A DNA stretch of 64,000 nucleotides. It comes from Xanthomonas hortorum. GTDB taxonomy: Bacteria; Pseudomonadota; Gammaproteobacteria; Xanthomonadales; Xanthomonadaceae. Each line of letters opens with the position of its first letter. The first letter of the stretch is position 1. Where the stretch lies: the NCBI RefSeq assembly GCF_024339125.1, contig NZ_CP101417.1, positions 2,553,001 to 2,617,000 of the forward strand, written 5' to 3'. Below the pieces are notes generated by a model. That model had not been told where the DNA came from. It did not search any database and saw only the letters and a list, made by a program, of their open reading frames with translations. Below, piece after piece: positions 45,702 to 54,250 of this stretch. The translations under genes and the position numbers were made by a program.

Positions 45702-48065
45702 ATGACTTTTCAGCCCAGTCCGTCGGGACACCCGGGCCGTGACCAACGCTTGCTTGAACAGGCGCATGCCGCGTTCGTGCCGGCAATTGCGCAGGTATTT
45801 GCCGCTGCAGTCGCACATTTCGACGATGTGCTGTTCGATCGCGCCGAATCTGCGGGCACCTCGCAGTTGCTGTTTCTCGATGGCATGCGCGAGCTGCGTC
45901 GCAAACGCGACGACGTGGCCGACCGCTTCCGCCAACAGCTCGAAGACGGCTGGCAGGCGCTGGTACTGGGCATGCCGCTGTCGGCCGAAGTGGTGCTGGC
46001 TGGCGAAATCGGCACCGGTCCGCTGAGCCTGGTGCCCGAACATGTGCTGGAATCGCGGCTGGCAGTGCGCAATCTGGCCACCGTGCTGCTGCGCGACTTC
46101 AAACAGGTCCTGGCGCGGGTGGACCGTCGCCTGGGCTGGATCGCCGGCGGCCTGGAACTGGTGGCCGATACCAACCCGATCGGCCCGGAACACCTGGGCG
46201 TGGCCATCCACGAAGCCTTCGCCATCTGCGACCTGGCGCCGGAAGTGCGCCTGGTGCTGATCAAGCTCTGCGAGCGCGACCTGGCCGAGCCGATCGGCAA
46301 GTTGTACGCGCGCCTGGACGAAACCCTGCTCAAGGCCGGCGTCATGCCGGAAATGTCGCCACCCAAGCGTCAGCCGCCCCGCGCGCAGCCGCGCGGCGAG
46401 ACGCCCGAAGAGCGCGCGCGGCCCGATGGCCAGGGGCAGGGCGCGGCTGCCGAGATGGGCGGCGACGATCAGAACGACCAATACGCACCGGCCTGGGCCA
46501 ACCGTTTTCTGGACCGTTGGGCGCATAGCCGCGGCCGCATGCAGGCTGCCACCCAGCGCGGTCATACCGATGACGGCAGCAGCGCAGGTGGGATGGACGG
46601 CGACAGCGATCATCCCGGCGGTAGCCAGGGCATGCTGCTTGAAGCGCTGCACGAACTGCTGCAGCAGACGCGCAGCGTGCGCGACAGCGCCGCGTCTGCG
46701 GCAACGGTGGCGGTGGGCCAGCAACGCCCCCTGAGCCAGCGCGAAATGATGTCGGTGCTATCGCTGCTGCAGGCCACGCCGAGCGGGACGCTGGGCGCGT
46801 CCATGGGCGATGACAACGAATCGCTGGCGCAGCGATTGAAGAACGAAGTGCTGTCCAGCGCCACGCGCCTGGGCGTGGACCCGGCCACCGCAAAACTCGA
46901 CCCGATGGACGAAGATGCGATCGATCTGGTCGGCATGCTGTTCGATGTGATGCTGGACGAGCGCGATCTGGAAAATCGCTCGCGCGAGATGATCGGCCGG
47001 CTGGTGGTGCCGTTCGTCAAGGTCGCGCTGCTGGATCGCAAGATGTTCGTGCAGAAGACCCATCCCGCGCGGCGCCTGCTCAACTCGCTGGCCGAGGCCT
47101 GCGAAGGCAATAACGGCGACAGCGCGGCCGAACGCGTGCTGATGGGCAAGGTCGAGGAAATCGTCGACCGCCTGGTCGCCGAATTCAACGAGAACCTGGC
47201 GATCTTTCAGACCCTGGAAGAAGAATTCCGCGACTTCCTGTCGCAGCACCGGCGCCGGGTGGAGATCGCCGAGCGTCGTGCCACCGAAACCCAGCGTGGC
47301 CAGGAGAAACTCGAACTGGCACGCAGCCGCGCGTTGTTCGAACTGGAGCAACGCGTGCTGGCCGGCGCGCCATTGCCCAAGGCGGTGGAAGATTTCCTGC
47401 GCCAGCCCTGGCTGCATCATCTGACCATGGCGATCCTGCGCGACGGCGACGAGGGTCCCGGCACCGTCGAAGCGCTGGCGCTGGCCGATGGCGTGCTGGA
47501 AGAACTGGCCGAGGCGCGTCGCCATATCGTCGGCAAGCCGTGGCTGCAGGTCTGGCAGCCGGCGCTGTATCGCGTGTTCGCCAGCATCGGCCTGCATGGC
47601 GATGCGGTGGTGGTGGCGATCGGTGCGCTGCACGACACCTTGCAGGCGATCGCCGAAGCGCGCCCTGAGCTGGAAAAGTCGCTGCCCGACTTGCCGCAGG
47701 TCAACCTGCCGCCGCCGGCCGCCGAAAGCATCAATGTGGTGCTGGGCGCCGAAGCGGTGGCGCAGAGCATCGACAGCGCCGACGCCACGCGTTTTCGCGC
47801 GATGGATATCGGCACCTGGCTGGACTTCGTCGACAAGGACGGCAAGGTGCAGGCCGGCAAGCTGTCCTGGGTGAGTCCGATCTCGCAACGCCTGCTGTTC
47901 GTCAACCGCCGCGGCGTGCGTTTTTGCGTCGCCTCGCCGGAAGAACTGGCGGTGATGGTGCGGCTGGGCCGCCTACGCGAACATATCAACGACGGCGCCT
48001 TCGACAGCGCGATGCAGGGCGTAATCGACCGCCTGGATCCGCTGCATAACGGCACTGTGCACTGA
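45702..48065 (+). CDS. DUF1631 family protein
   Basis: Large protein of 787 residues, no signal or membrane segment. The N-terminal part is helical (about 1-215), followed by a Pro/Arg-rich, probably disordered linker (about 220-260) and a second helical region with LSQREMMSVLSLLQATPSG, DEDAIDLVGMLFDVMLDERDLENRSREMIGRLVVPFVKVALLDR and a coiled coil near 520-560. The C-terminal 80 residues (IGTWLDFVDKDGKVQAGKLSWVSPISQRLLFVNRRG) form a PilZ-like beta domain, which raises a c-di-GMP or related role. Relatives are sometimes mislabelled thymidine phosphorylase. Function unknown; single gene. Confidence 0.85.
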   Translation: MTFQPSPSGHPGRDQRLLEQAHAAFVPAIAQVFAAAVAHFDDVLFDRAESAGTSQLLFLDGMRELRRKRDDVADRFRQQLEDGWQALVLGMPLSAEVVLAGEIGTGPLSLVPEHVLESRLAVRNLATVLLRDFKQVLARVDRRLGWIAGGLELVADTNPIGPEHLGVAIHEAFAICDLAPEVRLVLIKLCERDLAEPIGKLYARLDETLLKAGVMPEMSPPKRQPPRAQPRGETPEERARPDGQGQGAAAEMGGDDQNDQYAPAWANRFLDRWAHSRGRMQAATQRGHTDDGSSAGGMDGDSDHPGGSQGMLLEALHELLQQTRSVRDSAASAATVAVGQQRPLSQREMMSVLSLLQATPSGTLGASMGDDNESLAQRLKNEVLSSATRLGVDPATAKLDPMDEDAIDLVGMLFDVMLDERDLENRSREMIGRLVVPFVKVALLDRKMFVQKTHPARRLLNSLAEACEGNNGDSAAERVLMGKVEEIVDRLVAEFNENLAIFQTLEEEFRDFLSQHRRRVEIAERRATETQRGQEKLELARSRALFELEQRVLAGAPLPKAVEDFLRQPWLHHLTMAILRDGDEGPGTVEALALADGVLEELAEARRHIVGKPWLQVWQPALYRVFASIGLHGDAVVVAIGALHDTLQAIAEARPELEKSLPDLPQVNLPPPAAESINVVLGAEAVAQSIDSADATRFRAMDIGTWLDFVDKDGKVQAGKLSWVSPISQRLLFVNRRGVRFCVASPEELAVMVRLGRLREHINDGAFDSAMQGVIDRLDPLHNGTVH

Positions 48066-48252
48066 GAGCCGCGATCAAGGCACCTGCGCGCGCCGCCAGG
48101 TGTGCGCGGCCATTACGCGATGCGGCAAGGCCGCCCGTACGCGGCGGTTCCAAGCGTTCCATCCGCATCCGCCTGGCGACCGATCGCCAGGTGGTTCAGC
48201 CAATTCAAACAGGCTCGGCACGCTCGCGATGTGCGTGCCCTTGCGGTCTGGA

Positions 48253-49119
48253 TCAGGGCGATGCCGGGCCGATGAACTGCAACGCCTGATCGATCACCGA
48301 AGCGTGGTCGACCATACGGTTGTGGCCCAGTCCTTCGGTACTGACCAGTTGCGCGCCCGGCCAGAGCGCCGCAAAACGTGCGCCTTCTTCCCAGGGGGTT
48401 TCGCGGTCGCGGCGGTCGTGAATGATCAGCGCCGGGCGGTCACCGAAGTGCGGCAGGCGCGGCGTTGCGTCGAAATCGGCGAAGCGCTTCCCGGTCAGCT
48501 GATGCAACCAATTTTCAAACGGTGCGAACGTGCCGGGTGCGATGCCGAATGCGCGGAACTGGCGCTGCGCACTCTGCGCCGGTGCCAGCAGCGGGGCGAT
48601 CAAGACATAGCGTGCCGGCCGCCACGCGGGGTCATCGGCAAAGACCGCCGCTGCCGCGCCGAGGGAATGGCCGATCAAGACGGCCGGGCGACCGTGGCGG
48701 CCGCCGATGTCGCGCAAAATCCGCACGAAATGCGGCATGTTGCTGATCCTGCCGCCGCTCAAGCCATGTGCGGCCTGATCGAACGCCACCACCGCATAGC
48801 CGAGCGCCCGCAGCTGCGGCACCCATGCCGCAAAGCGCAGCCCGTAACTGGCCCAGCCATGCGACAGCAGCACATACGGCTGCTGCGCCGGGTCGCCCCA
48901 CCGGTAAACGGCAATGTCGACGCCATCGATGCGCAGATTCTGGCGATGCGCATCGGGCAACTGAGCGGCGAGTCCGGCGGCCTGCCGGCGGCCGGCCGCT
49001 GCCGGGGTCACGAAGCGGCGAGCCAGAAACCGACCGGTCGGGCCGGGGGCCAGCCGACTGGCGCTGGCCAGCACGCCGCGCAGCAGGCGCGCACGCAATT
49101 TGGCGATGGACGAGGACAT
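48253..49119 (-). CDS. Alpha/beta hydrolase (divergent to tetR)
   Basis: Hydrolase of 288 residues. Motifs: LLSHGWASYGLRFAAW (HG oxyanion turn), nucleophile GHSLGAAAA, acid in IIHDRRDRETPW, and His in TEGLGHNRMVDH. It resembles serine aminopeptidase/lysophospholipase-like hydrolases. Basic residues dominate the N-terminus (RARLLRGVLASASRLAPGPTG), which is not a clear signal peptide. It diverges from a TetR gene across 130 bp holding two similar palindromes, so its expression is probably repressed by that TetR until an effector, perhaps the substrate, appears. Confidence 0.85.
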   Translation of the reverse strand: MSSSIAKLRARLLRGVLASASRLAPGPTGRFLARRFVTPAAAGRRQAAGLAAQLPDAHRQNLRIDGVDIAVYRWGDPAQQPYVLLSHGWASYGLRFAAWVPQLRALGYAVVAFDQAAHGLSGGRISNMPHFVRILRDIGGRHGRPAVLIGHSLGAAAAVFADDPAWRPARYVLIAPLLAPAQSAQRQFRAFGIAPGTFAPFENWLHQLTGKRFADFDATPRLPHFGDRPALIIHDRRDRETPWEEGARFAALWPGAQLVSTEGLGHNRMVDHASVIDQALQFIGPASP

Positions 49120-49152
49120 GGCGAGATCCTTGGAGTGGGCGACGTCGTATGC

Positions 49153-49171
49153 ATCTTGTCGTCGACAAGAT
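49153..49171. promoter_or_regulatory. TetR operator 1
   Basis: Perfect 19-bp palindrome ATCTTGTCG-T-CGACAAGAT between the divergent hydrolase and tetR genes. Its centre is 40 bp from the centre of operator 2. Confidence 0.7.
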
Positions 49172-49192
49172 ATACATGAGTCTGCCTAGTCC

Positions 49193-49211
49193 ATCTTGTC
49201 AGCGTCAAGAT
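49193..49211. promoter_or_regulatory. TetR operator 2
   Basis: Imperfect 19-bp version of operator 1: ATCTTGTCA-G-CGTCAAGAT, with the outer six bases of each arm conserved. It lies 39-57 bp ahead of the tetR start, which suits autoregulation. Confidence 0.6.
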
Positions 49212-49249
49212 GATCTGCTCCACTGAGGTCTCTGCAAACGAAGTTGCCC

Positions 49250-49849
49250 ATGTCGCAATCATCCGTGCCTGCTGCGTATCACCATGGCGATCTGCCGGCT
49301 GCGTTGCGGCGCGCAGGGTGGGAACTGTTGGGCGAGGCCGGTGCGCGCGGGTTGACCCTGCGCGAGTGCGCGCGCCGCGCCGGTGTCTCGCATGCCGCGC
49401 CGGCGCATCATTTCGGCTCGCTCGACGGGCTGCTGTCGGAACTGGCCGCCGATGGCTACGAGCGCATGCTCGATCAGATCCTCGCGACCCAGCAGGAACT
49501 GGCCGATCCGCTATTGGGATGCGGGCTGGGCTATATCCGCTTCGCCAGCGCGTTTCCGCAGCACTTCCGGCTGATGCTGGGGCTGGATCTGCGCTCGCGC
49601 AGCTTGCCCAGACTGTTGCATGCCAGTGAAGCGGCGATGGCCTGCCTGCGCGAGACGCTGCGGATGCAGTGGATCGCGCGGCACGGCAGCGCCCCGAGTG
49701 CGGAAGTGCTTGAGCAACGCACGCTGCTGGCCTGGAGCACGGTGCATGGGTATGCCTCGCTGGCGATCGACCGCAAGCACGCCGGGCTGCTCGCATTTGC
49801 GCCCGAACAGGTGTTGGCGCCGCTGCTGCAAGCGGTGCTGATGCCCTGA
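49250..49849 (+). CDS. TetR-family repressor
   Basis: Regulator of 199 residues. The N-terminal HTH reads AALRRAGWELLGEAGARGLTLRECARRAGVSHAAPAHHFGSLDGLLSELAADGY. The rest is the helical ligand/dimer domain, with a WHG-like segment (AWSTVHGYASLAID) near residue 165, as in many TetR_C proteins. ATG at 49250 is used; TTG at 49244 would add two residues. It is divergent from the alpha/beta hydrolase, the expected target, and two operator-like palindromes lie between. Confidence 0.9.
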   Translation: MSQSSVPAAYHHGDLPAALRRAGWELLGEAGARGLTLRECARRAGVSHAAPAHHFGSLDGLLSELAADGYERMLDQILATQQELADPLLGCGLGYIRFASAFPQHFRLMLGLDLRSRSLPRLLHASEAAMACLRETLRMQWIARHGSAPSAEVLEQRTLLAWSTVHGYASLAIDRKHAGLLAFAPEQVLAPLLQAVLMP

Positions 49850-49975
49850 TTGCGCGCGATTGGCGCTCTCATGACCCGATCGCATCGCTGATCCGCTTGA
49901 CTGCCCGGCACGTGAATCAGCCCACACGACGGCGCGCGGGATCGCCTGCGATATCACTCAATCGTCAGCTGTCGC

Positions 49976-50467
49976 TCAATCGTCTACCGGCGGATGCTCG
50001 CGCAGCCAGGCGCTGCGTTCGGCCGGGCTCATCTTCTGCCAGCGTTGTTGCAGCGCGTTGCGTTCTTGCTGGTTGAGCGTGCGCATGCGTTCGAACAAGG
50101 CCTTGGCTTCGCGGCGCTGCTCGGGACTCATGTTGCGGAAGCGGTCCATGCCGGCCTTGGCCTGCTTGCGCTGTTCGGGGGTCATGTCCAGCCAGCGGCG
50201 TGCGTGGCGATACATGCGCGGGCGCTCTTCGGGCACCTCGTTCCAGCGTTCGCGCAGCGCATCGATCAGCACCTGGCGCTGCTGTTGGGTCAGTTTTTCC
50301 CACTCGGGCATCGGCGTCTCCGCCTCGCGCGGTCCCGGACCACGCGGGCCGGGGCCATCGGAGGGTGGCGGCCCCGGCGGGCCCGGCGGAGGTGCCTGGG
50401 CCAACAGCGACGCGCAGGGCCCGGCGCACAGCAGCAGGGTCAATAGCAGGCGGGTGGTGCGGGTCAT
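49976..50467 (-). CDS. Exported DUF3106 protein (LTxxQ/Spy-like repeats)
   Basis: Periplasmic protein of 163 residues with a signal peptide (RLLLTLLLCAGPCASLLAQA) and then a Pro/Gly-rich stretch (PPPGPPGPPPSDGPGPRGP). The helical rest has repeated motifs LTQQQRQVL, MTPEQRKQAK, MSPEQRREAK and MSPAERSAW, related in style to the LTxxQ motifs of CpxP and Spy envelope chaperones. It is the last gene of the sigma / membrane-protein operon, 5 bp after the second gene. A role as envelope-stress output or sensor is inferred from that position. Confidence 0.8.
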   Translation of the reverse strand: MTRTTRLLLTLLLCAGPCASLLAQAPPPGPPGPPPSDGPGPRGPGPREAETPMPEWEKLTQQQRQVLIDALRERWNEVPEERPRMYRHARRWLDMTPEQRKQAKAGMDRFRNMSPEQRREAKALFERMRTLNQQERNALQQRWQKMSPAERSAWLREHPPVDD

Positions 50468-50472
50468 CGTGC

Positions 50473-50817
50473 TTATTCCATGGCCAAGGCGGTGTCGGAC
50501 CCGAGCCAGACGTACAGGTCGGGGTTCTGGGTCAGCATGTCGTCGGTATCGGTGGTGGTGCTGGCGATCGCCTGGGTCCCGGCGGTGCCTGAGGGTGCCG
50601 ATTCGCCCGGCCGCAGTTGCAGGCCGATGCCGATCGCCAGCAACCCCGAACACGCGGTCGCCAATAACCAGTAACCGCGACGGTTGCGCGAGGGCGCAGT
50701 TGCGTGACGTGCCTGGCGCAGGCGTGCAAGCGTCTGCGGCGGCAGGCTGGTGAGCGCGGCGGTGTGCAGTTGACGTAGTTGCGCGTCGAACCGGGCCGGA
50801 TCGTGGGAGCGGTTCAC
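50473..50817 (-). CDS. Single-pass membrane protein, candidate anti-sigma factor (DUF3619-like)
   Basis: Protein of 114 residues. The N-terminal cytoplasmic part (FDAQLRQLHTAALTSLPPQTLARLRQARH) is helical. One membrane segment follows at about 50-66 (LLATACSGLLAIGIGLQL), and a short periplasmic tail ends in DPDLYVWLGSD-like sequence (NPDLYVWLGSDTALAME). It lacks the HxxxCxxC zinc motif of ZAS anti-sigma factors. Lying between an ECF sigma gene (4-bp overlap) and a periplasmic DUF3106 gene, it probably binds the sigma factor, but sequence alone does not prove it. Confidence 0.75.
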   Translation of the reverse strand: MNRSHDPARFDAQLRQLHTAALTSLPPQTLARLRQARHATAPSRNRRGYWLLATACSGLLAIGIGLQLRPGESAPSGTAGTQAIASTTTDTDDMLTQNPDLYVWLGSDTALAME

Positions 50818-51377
50818 AGGAAATCCTCGAACTGTTTTTGCAACGCGTCGCGCGCACGCGACAGATGGGTTTTGACCGAGCCTTCGGAGCAGCCCATCGC
50901 CTTGGCGGTGGTGGCCACGTCCAGCTCTTCCAGCACGCGCAGCGTGAACGCTTCGCGCTGGCGCGCCGGCAGGCTGCGCAGGGCCTCGACCAGGCGCTGG
51001 TAGGCCTGCTGGTGTTGCTGTTGGTCGACCGGACCGGTGCCGGGGTCGGCCCAGTCGATGGTGCCTTCGTCGTCGGAACGTTCGGCCGGCGCCCAGAATT
51101 TCAGGCGGAAGGTACGCCGCCGCTGCAGGTCGATGATGCGGCTACGCAGGATGCTCCAGAACAGCGGCGTCCATTCGGCGGCCGGGCGCTCGCGGTAACC
51201 AAGCAGCTTCACCATGGCGTCCTGCACCGCATCCAGCGCGTCTTCGCGGTGACGCAGGCCGGCCTCGGCAAAACGGAACGCACGCGGACCGATGCCGGCC
51301 AGAAAGGCATCCAGCGACACGGGCGCAGTGACGGCCGGTGGAGAGAGCTGCGGATCGAAAGGGGTTCCCACCAGCAC
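50814..51377 (-). CDS. ECF RNA polymerase sigma factor (RpoE-like)
   Basis: Sigma-70 family ECF factor of about 187 residues. Region 2 reads RFAEAGLRHREDALDAVQDAMVKLLGYRERP and FWSILRSRIIDLQRRR; region 4 is LRSLPARQREAFTLRVLEELDVATTAKAMGCSEGSVKTHLSRARDAL. I chose GTG at 51377 because GGAAG precedes it by seven bases; GTG at 51371 or TTG at 51410 are alternatives. It overlaps the candidate anti-sigma gene by four bases. Targets are unknown, though the operon points to the cell envelope. Confidence 0.87.
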   Translation of the reverse strand: MLVGTPFDPQLSPPAVTAPVSLDAFLAGIGPRAFRFAEAGLRHREDALDAVQDAMVKLLGYRERPAAEWTPLFWSILRSRIIDLQRRRTFRLKFWAPAERSDDEGTIDWADPGTGPVDQQQHQQAYQRLVEALRSLPARQREAFTLRVLEELDVATTAKAMGCSEGSVKTHLSRARDALQKQFEDFL

Positions 51378-51622
51378 AGCGTAGCTTCCGCGGAGACGAT
51401 ACAACGTCAACGGACGGGGGTGGATTCGGTTGACACGCCTGCGCGCTGTCGCCGCGCGGATGGGCGGCCGTGCGCACGCCGTGCTCCAGACGATGCGCAG
51501 AGGCGATCAGCCGTGTGCTGTCTTTCACCGGCGGTGGCGGCACGGGCGAAGATCGGCCGCCCCGTCGCCGCTGGCGATCGCTGCCGTCGATCCGGCAGTC
51601 AAGACCAACTGATCTCAGCTGC

Positions 51623-52042
51623 TCAGCGCGCCGCCCACCACCCCAGCACCAGCGCCGCGAGATAACAGGCCAGGTCGAAACCGCTATTGGCCAGCTGCAA
51701 CAAGGTCCAGGCCAGGCCGGCGCCCATCTTCTGCGCCGAGGTCCATGGGTCCAGTCCCAGCGAGCCGCCAAGCTGTGCGGACGCAATGCCCCAGTTGGCA
51801 CCGACGATCACCAGGACCGTGGCCACCAAGGTAATGCCGATGCGCACACTGCCGGCGCGCAACGTGCCCAGGCGCAGCATCCAGGCCACTTCCAGCGCGA
51901 CCAGCAGCGCCATCCAGCCGGCCTGATGACCAAGCGCAAGGGCGATGAGCATCCAGGCGATGAGGGCGGTGACGCATCCCAGCAGCAGGAGCGGGGGCCA
52001 GAGCCAGTGGGCGGTTCTGGCGGACGCGGTGGTGGGCGGCAT
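51623..52042 (-). CDS. Small multi-pass membrane protein
   Basis: Protein of 139 residues with about four hydrophobic helices (PPLLLLGCVTALIAWMLIALAL, MALLVALEVAWML, IGITLVATVLVIVGANWGIA, GFDLACYLAALVLGWWAA). ATG at 52042 (MPPTTASA) is preceded by GGAGCT; a longer start at 52066 is possible. No family is recognised. It stands between the sigma operon and sufT, in opposite orientation to the latter. The 245 bp on its 3' side show no gene. Confidence 0.65.
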   Translation of the reverse strand: MPPTTASARTAHWLWPPLLLLGCVTALIAWMLIALALGHQAGWMALLVALEVAWMLRLGTLRAGSVRIGITLVATVLVIVGANWGIASAQLGGSLGLDPWTSAQKMGAGLAWTLLQLANSGFDLACYLAALVLGWWAAR

Positions 52043-52237
52043 TGGAGCTCCTGACAGTGCGCACATGATAGAGCGCGTGGCGCGTTTTGCGCTGCACTGC
52101 CGGTGTGAGCCACGATGGCTGCAGATGACTGTGTTTCAGATGGAATGCAGCGTCGGCGGCACGACCGGCAGCGGCATCGCCGTGGTCGGCTAGAATGGCC
52201 GACTTGCGCGCATCCGCCGCGGCCCCATATCCAGCCC

Positions 52238-52792
52238 ATGTATTCCCGTAGCAGCGAACCCGTCCAGTTCGAACGCGATTGCGATGCCGTCATGGTGCCG
52301 CAGGGCGATTCGGTGACCCTGCCCGCAGGCAGTTACGGCTATATCACCCAGGCGCTGGGCGGCAGCTATACCGTCTTTGTCGAAGGCAACATGTTTCGCA
52401 TTGCCGGCAAGGATGGCGATGCGATCGGCAAGGAGGCCCCGCCGGGGCTGGAATTGCCCGCCAATGCCAGCGATGAAGAGGTGGAAGCGCTGGTGTGGCA
52501 GCAGCTGCGCACCTGCTTCGACCCGGAAATCCCGTTCAATATCGTCGATCTGGGCCTGGTCTACGAGGCGGTGATCAGCCATCGCGAAGAAGACGATCAG
52601 CGCCGGGTCGACGTCAAGATGACCCTCACCGCGCCCGGTTGCGGCATGGGCGAGATCCTGGTCGACGACGTGCGCAGCAAGGTCGAGATGATTCCGACCA
52701 TCGCCGAGGCCGATGTCGAGCTGGTCTTCGACCCGCCGTGGGGCCGGCATATGATGTCCGAAGCGGCCCGTCTCGAGACCGGCATGCTCTGA
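52238..52792 (+). CDS. sufT: Putative Fe-S cluster assembly protein SufT
   Basis: Protein of 184 residues with an N-terminal SufT-specific domain (VMVPQGDSVTLPAGSYGYITQALGG) and a C-terminal DUF59/MIP18 domain (WQQLRTCFDPEIPFNIVDLGLVYEA, MTLTAPGCGMGEILVDDV, ELVFDPPWGRHMMSEAAR). The conserved cysteine of DUF59 is in APGCGMG. SufT helps Fe-S protein maturation under high demand. The ATG at 52238 is used. No suf operon is adjacent; ilvE follows on the same strand 64 bp later. Confidence 0.9.
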   Translation: MYSRSSEPVQFERDCDAVMVPQGDSVTLPAGSYGYITQALGGSYTVFVEGNMFRIAGKDGDAIGKEAPPGLELPANASDEEVEALVWQQLRTCFDPEIPFNIVDLGLVYEAVISHREEDDQRRVDVKMTLTAPGCGMGEILVDDVRSKVEMIPTIAEADVELVFDPPWGRHMMSEAARLETGML

Positions 52793-52856
52793 TCGTCAGG
52801 CGCCATGTCGAAGAGGTGGCGCCGCGTCCTTTCGCCCGCCATACAGGAAACTTCCG

Positions 52857-53942
52857 GTGTCCGTGTCCTTCGCTTCCACCCGTTCCCCGTCGCCGCGCAG
52901 TGCCGACGAGCTGTCCGTGATCCTGGCCGCGCCCGGCTTCGGGCTGCACTTCACCGACCACATGGTCGCCATTTCCTGGACCAACGAGCTCGGTTGGCAC
53001 GACGCGCAGGTGCGCGCGTATGGCCCGCTGCAGCTGGATCCGGCCGCCTCGGTGCTGCATTACGGCCAGGAAATCTTCGAAGGCATCAAGGCCTACCGGC
53101 ATGCCGACGGCTCGATCTGGACCTTCCGTCCGCAGTCCAATGGCGAACGCCTGCAGCGCTCGGCGCGCCGGCTGGCGCTGCCGGAACTGCCGGTCGACCT
53201 GTTTGTCGAATCGCTGCGCCAGCTGGTGGCGGTGGATGCCAGCTGGGTCCCCTCGGCGCCGGAAACCAGCCTGTATTTCCGCCCGTTCATGATCGCCGAC
53301 GAGGCGTTCCTGGGCGTGCGTGCGGCGCACAAGGCCTCGTACTACGTCATCGCAAGTCCCGCCGGCCCGTATTTCGCCAAGGGCGTGGCGCCGGTGTCGA
53401 TCTGGTTGTCCACCGAGTACGCGCGTGCGGCCAAGGGCGGCACCGGTGCGGCCAAGTGCGGCGGCAACTACGCCGCCTCGCTGCTGCCGCAGCAGAAAGC
53501 CTATGCGCAGGGCTGCTCGCAGGTGCTGTTCCTGGACCCGGTGGAAGGCAAATACATCGAAGAACTGGGTGGCATGAACGTGTTCCTGGTCTACAAGGAC
53601 GGCACGTTGGTGACGCCGGAATTGTCCGGCAGCATTCTGGAAGGCATCACCCGCGACAGCATCCTGCAACTGGCCCGCGACCGCGGCATGCAGGTGATCG
53701 AGCGCAAGGTCGCCATCGACGAATGGAAGCAGGGCGTAGCGTCGGGCGACATCACCGAGGTGTTTGCCTGCGGCACTGCGGCGGTGGTCACCCCGATCGG
53801 CGAGCTGAAGGGCGATGGCTTTGCGGTCGGCGATCTGTCCGCGCCAGCCGGCGAGGTGACCATGTCGCTGCGCCAGGAACTCACCGATATCCAGTACGGG
53901 CGTATCCCTGACCGCCATGGGTGGTTGGTGCGTTTGTCGTAA
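52857..53942 (+). CDS. ilvE: Branched-chain amino-acid aminotransferase
   Basis: PLP fold-type IV aminotransferase of 361 residues, last step of Leu, Ile and Val synthesis. Motifs: LHYGQEIFEGIKAYR, RFMIADEAFLG-type FRPFMIADEAF, GGTGAAKCGGNYAASL with the PLP lysine, EELGGMNVF, and ITEVFACGTAAVVTPIG. It is of the long (eukaryote-like, about 360-residue) IlvE class. Start is GTG at 52857 with AGGAAA upstream. A strong intrinsic terminator follows. Confidence 0.94.
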   Translation: MSVSFASTRSPSPRSADELSVILAAPGFGLHFTDHMVAISWTNELGWHDAQVRAYGPLQLDPAASVLHYGQEIFEGIKAYRHADGSIWTFRPQSNGERLQRSARRLALPELPVDLFVESLRQLVAVDASWVPSAPETSLYFRPFMIADEAFLGVRAAHKASYYVIASPAGPYFAKGVAPVSIWLSTEYARAAKGGTGAAKCGGNYAASLLPQQKAYAQGCSQVLFLDPVEGKYIEELGGMNVFLVYKDGTLVTPELSGSILEGITRDSILQLARDRGMQVIERKVAIDEWKQGVASGDITEVFACGTAAVVTPIGELKGDGFAVGDLSAPAGEVTMSLRQELTDIQYGRIPDRHGWLVRLS

Positions 53943-53957
53943 GCCGACACATTTGTC

Positions 53958-53995
53958 AAAAAGGGCCCCCGCATGTCAGTGCGGGGGCCCTTTTT
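53958..53995 (+). terminator. Strong intrinsic terminator after ilvE
   Basis: A-tract, stem GGGCCCCCGC / GCGGGGGCCC with an 8-base loop, and T7. Symmetric A/T tracts would also let it stop transcripts from the other side. Confidence 0.95.
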
Positions 53996-54060
53996 TTGTT
54001 TGCGAGACAACAAAAGGGAGGATTTCGACAGGAATCGGGTCGAATTCAGCATGAATTACC

Positions 54061-54076
54061 TGTGGTTAATGTCACA
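54061..54076. promoter_or_regulatory. Candidate Clp/CRP site ahead of the protease genes
   Basis: TGTGG-N6-TCACA differs from the CRP/Clp consensus TGTGA-N6-TCACA at one base. It lies 175 bp before the likely protease start, within an unusually AT-rich stretch (about 54025-54125). Clp, the Xanthomonas CRP homologue, is known to activate extracellular enzyme genes. The rest of the 308-bp gap after ilvE shows no gene. Confidence 0.5.
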
Positions 54077-54250
54077 TAAACGTAATTTGATTAATGAAAT
54101 TACCAACTGCGTATTGTCCAGTCCGGTTTAGTTGGTATAGGTTCGCTGAACGGATCGATAACAGGGGTGATCCGGGACTCCGGATCTTCGCCCAAGGCGG
54201 CGTTTCCGGAAACACCGCTTCGGCGGTTATCTTGACTGGAAGGGAATTCA

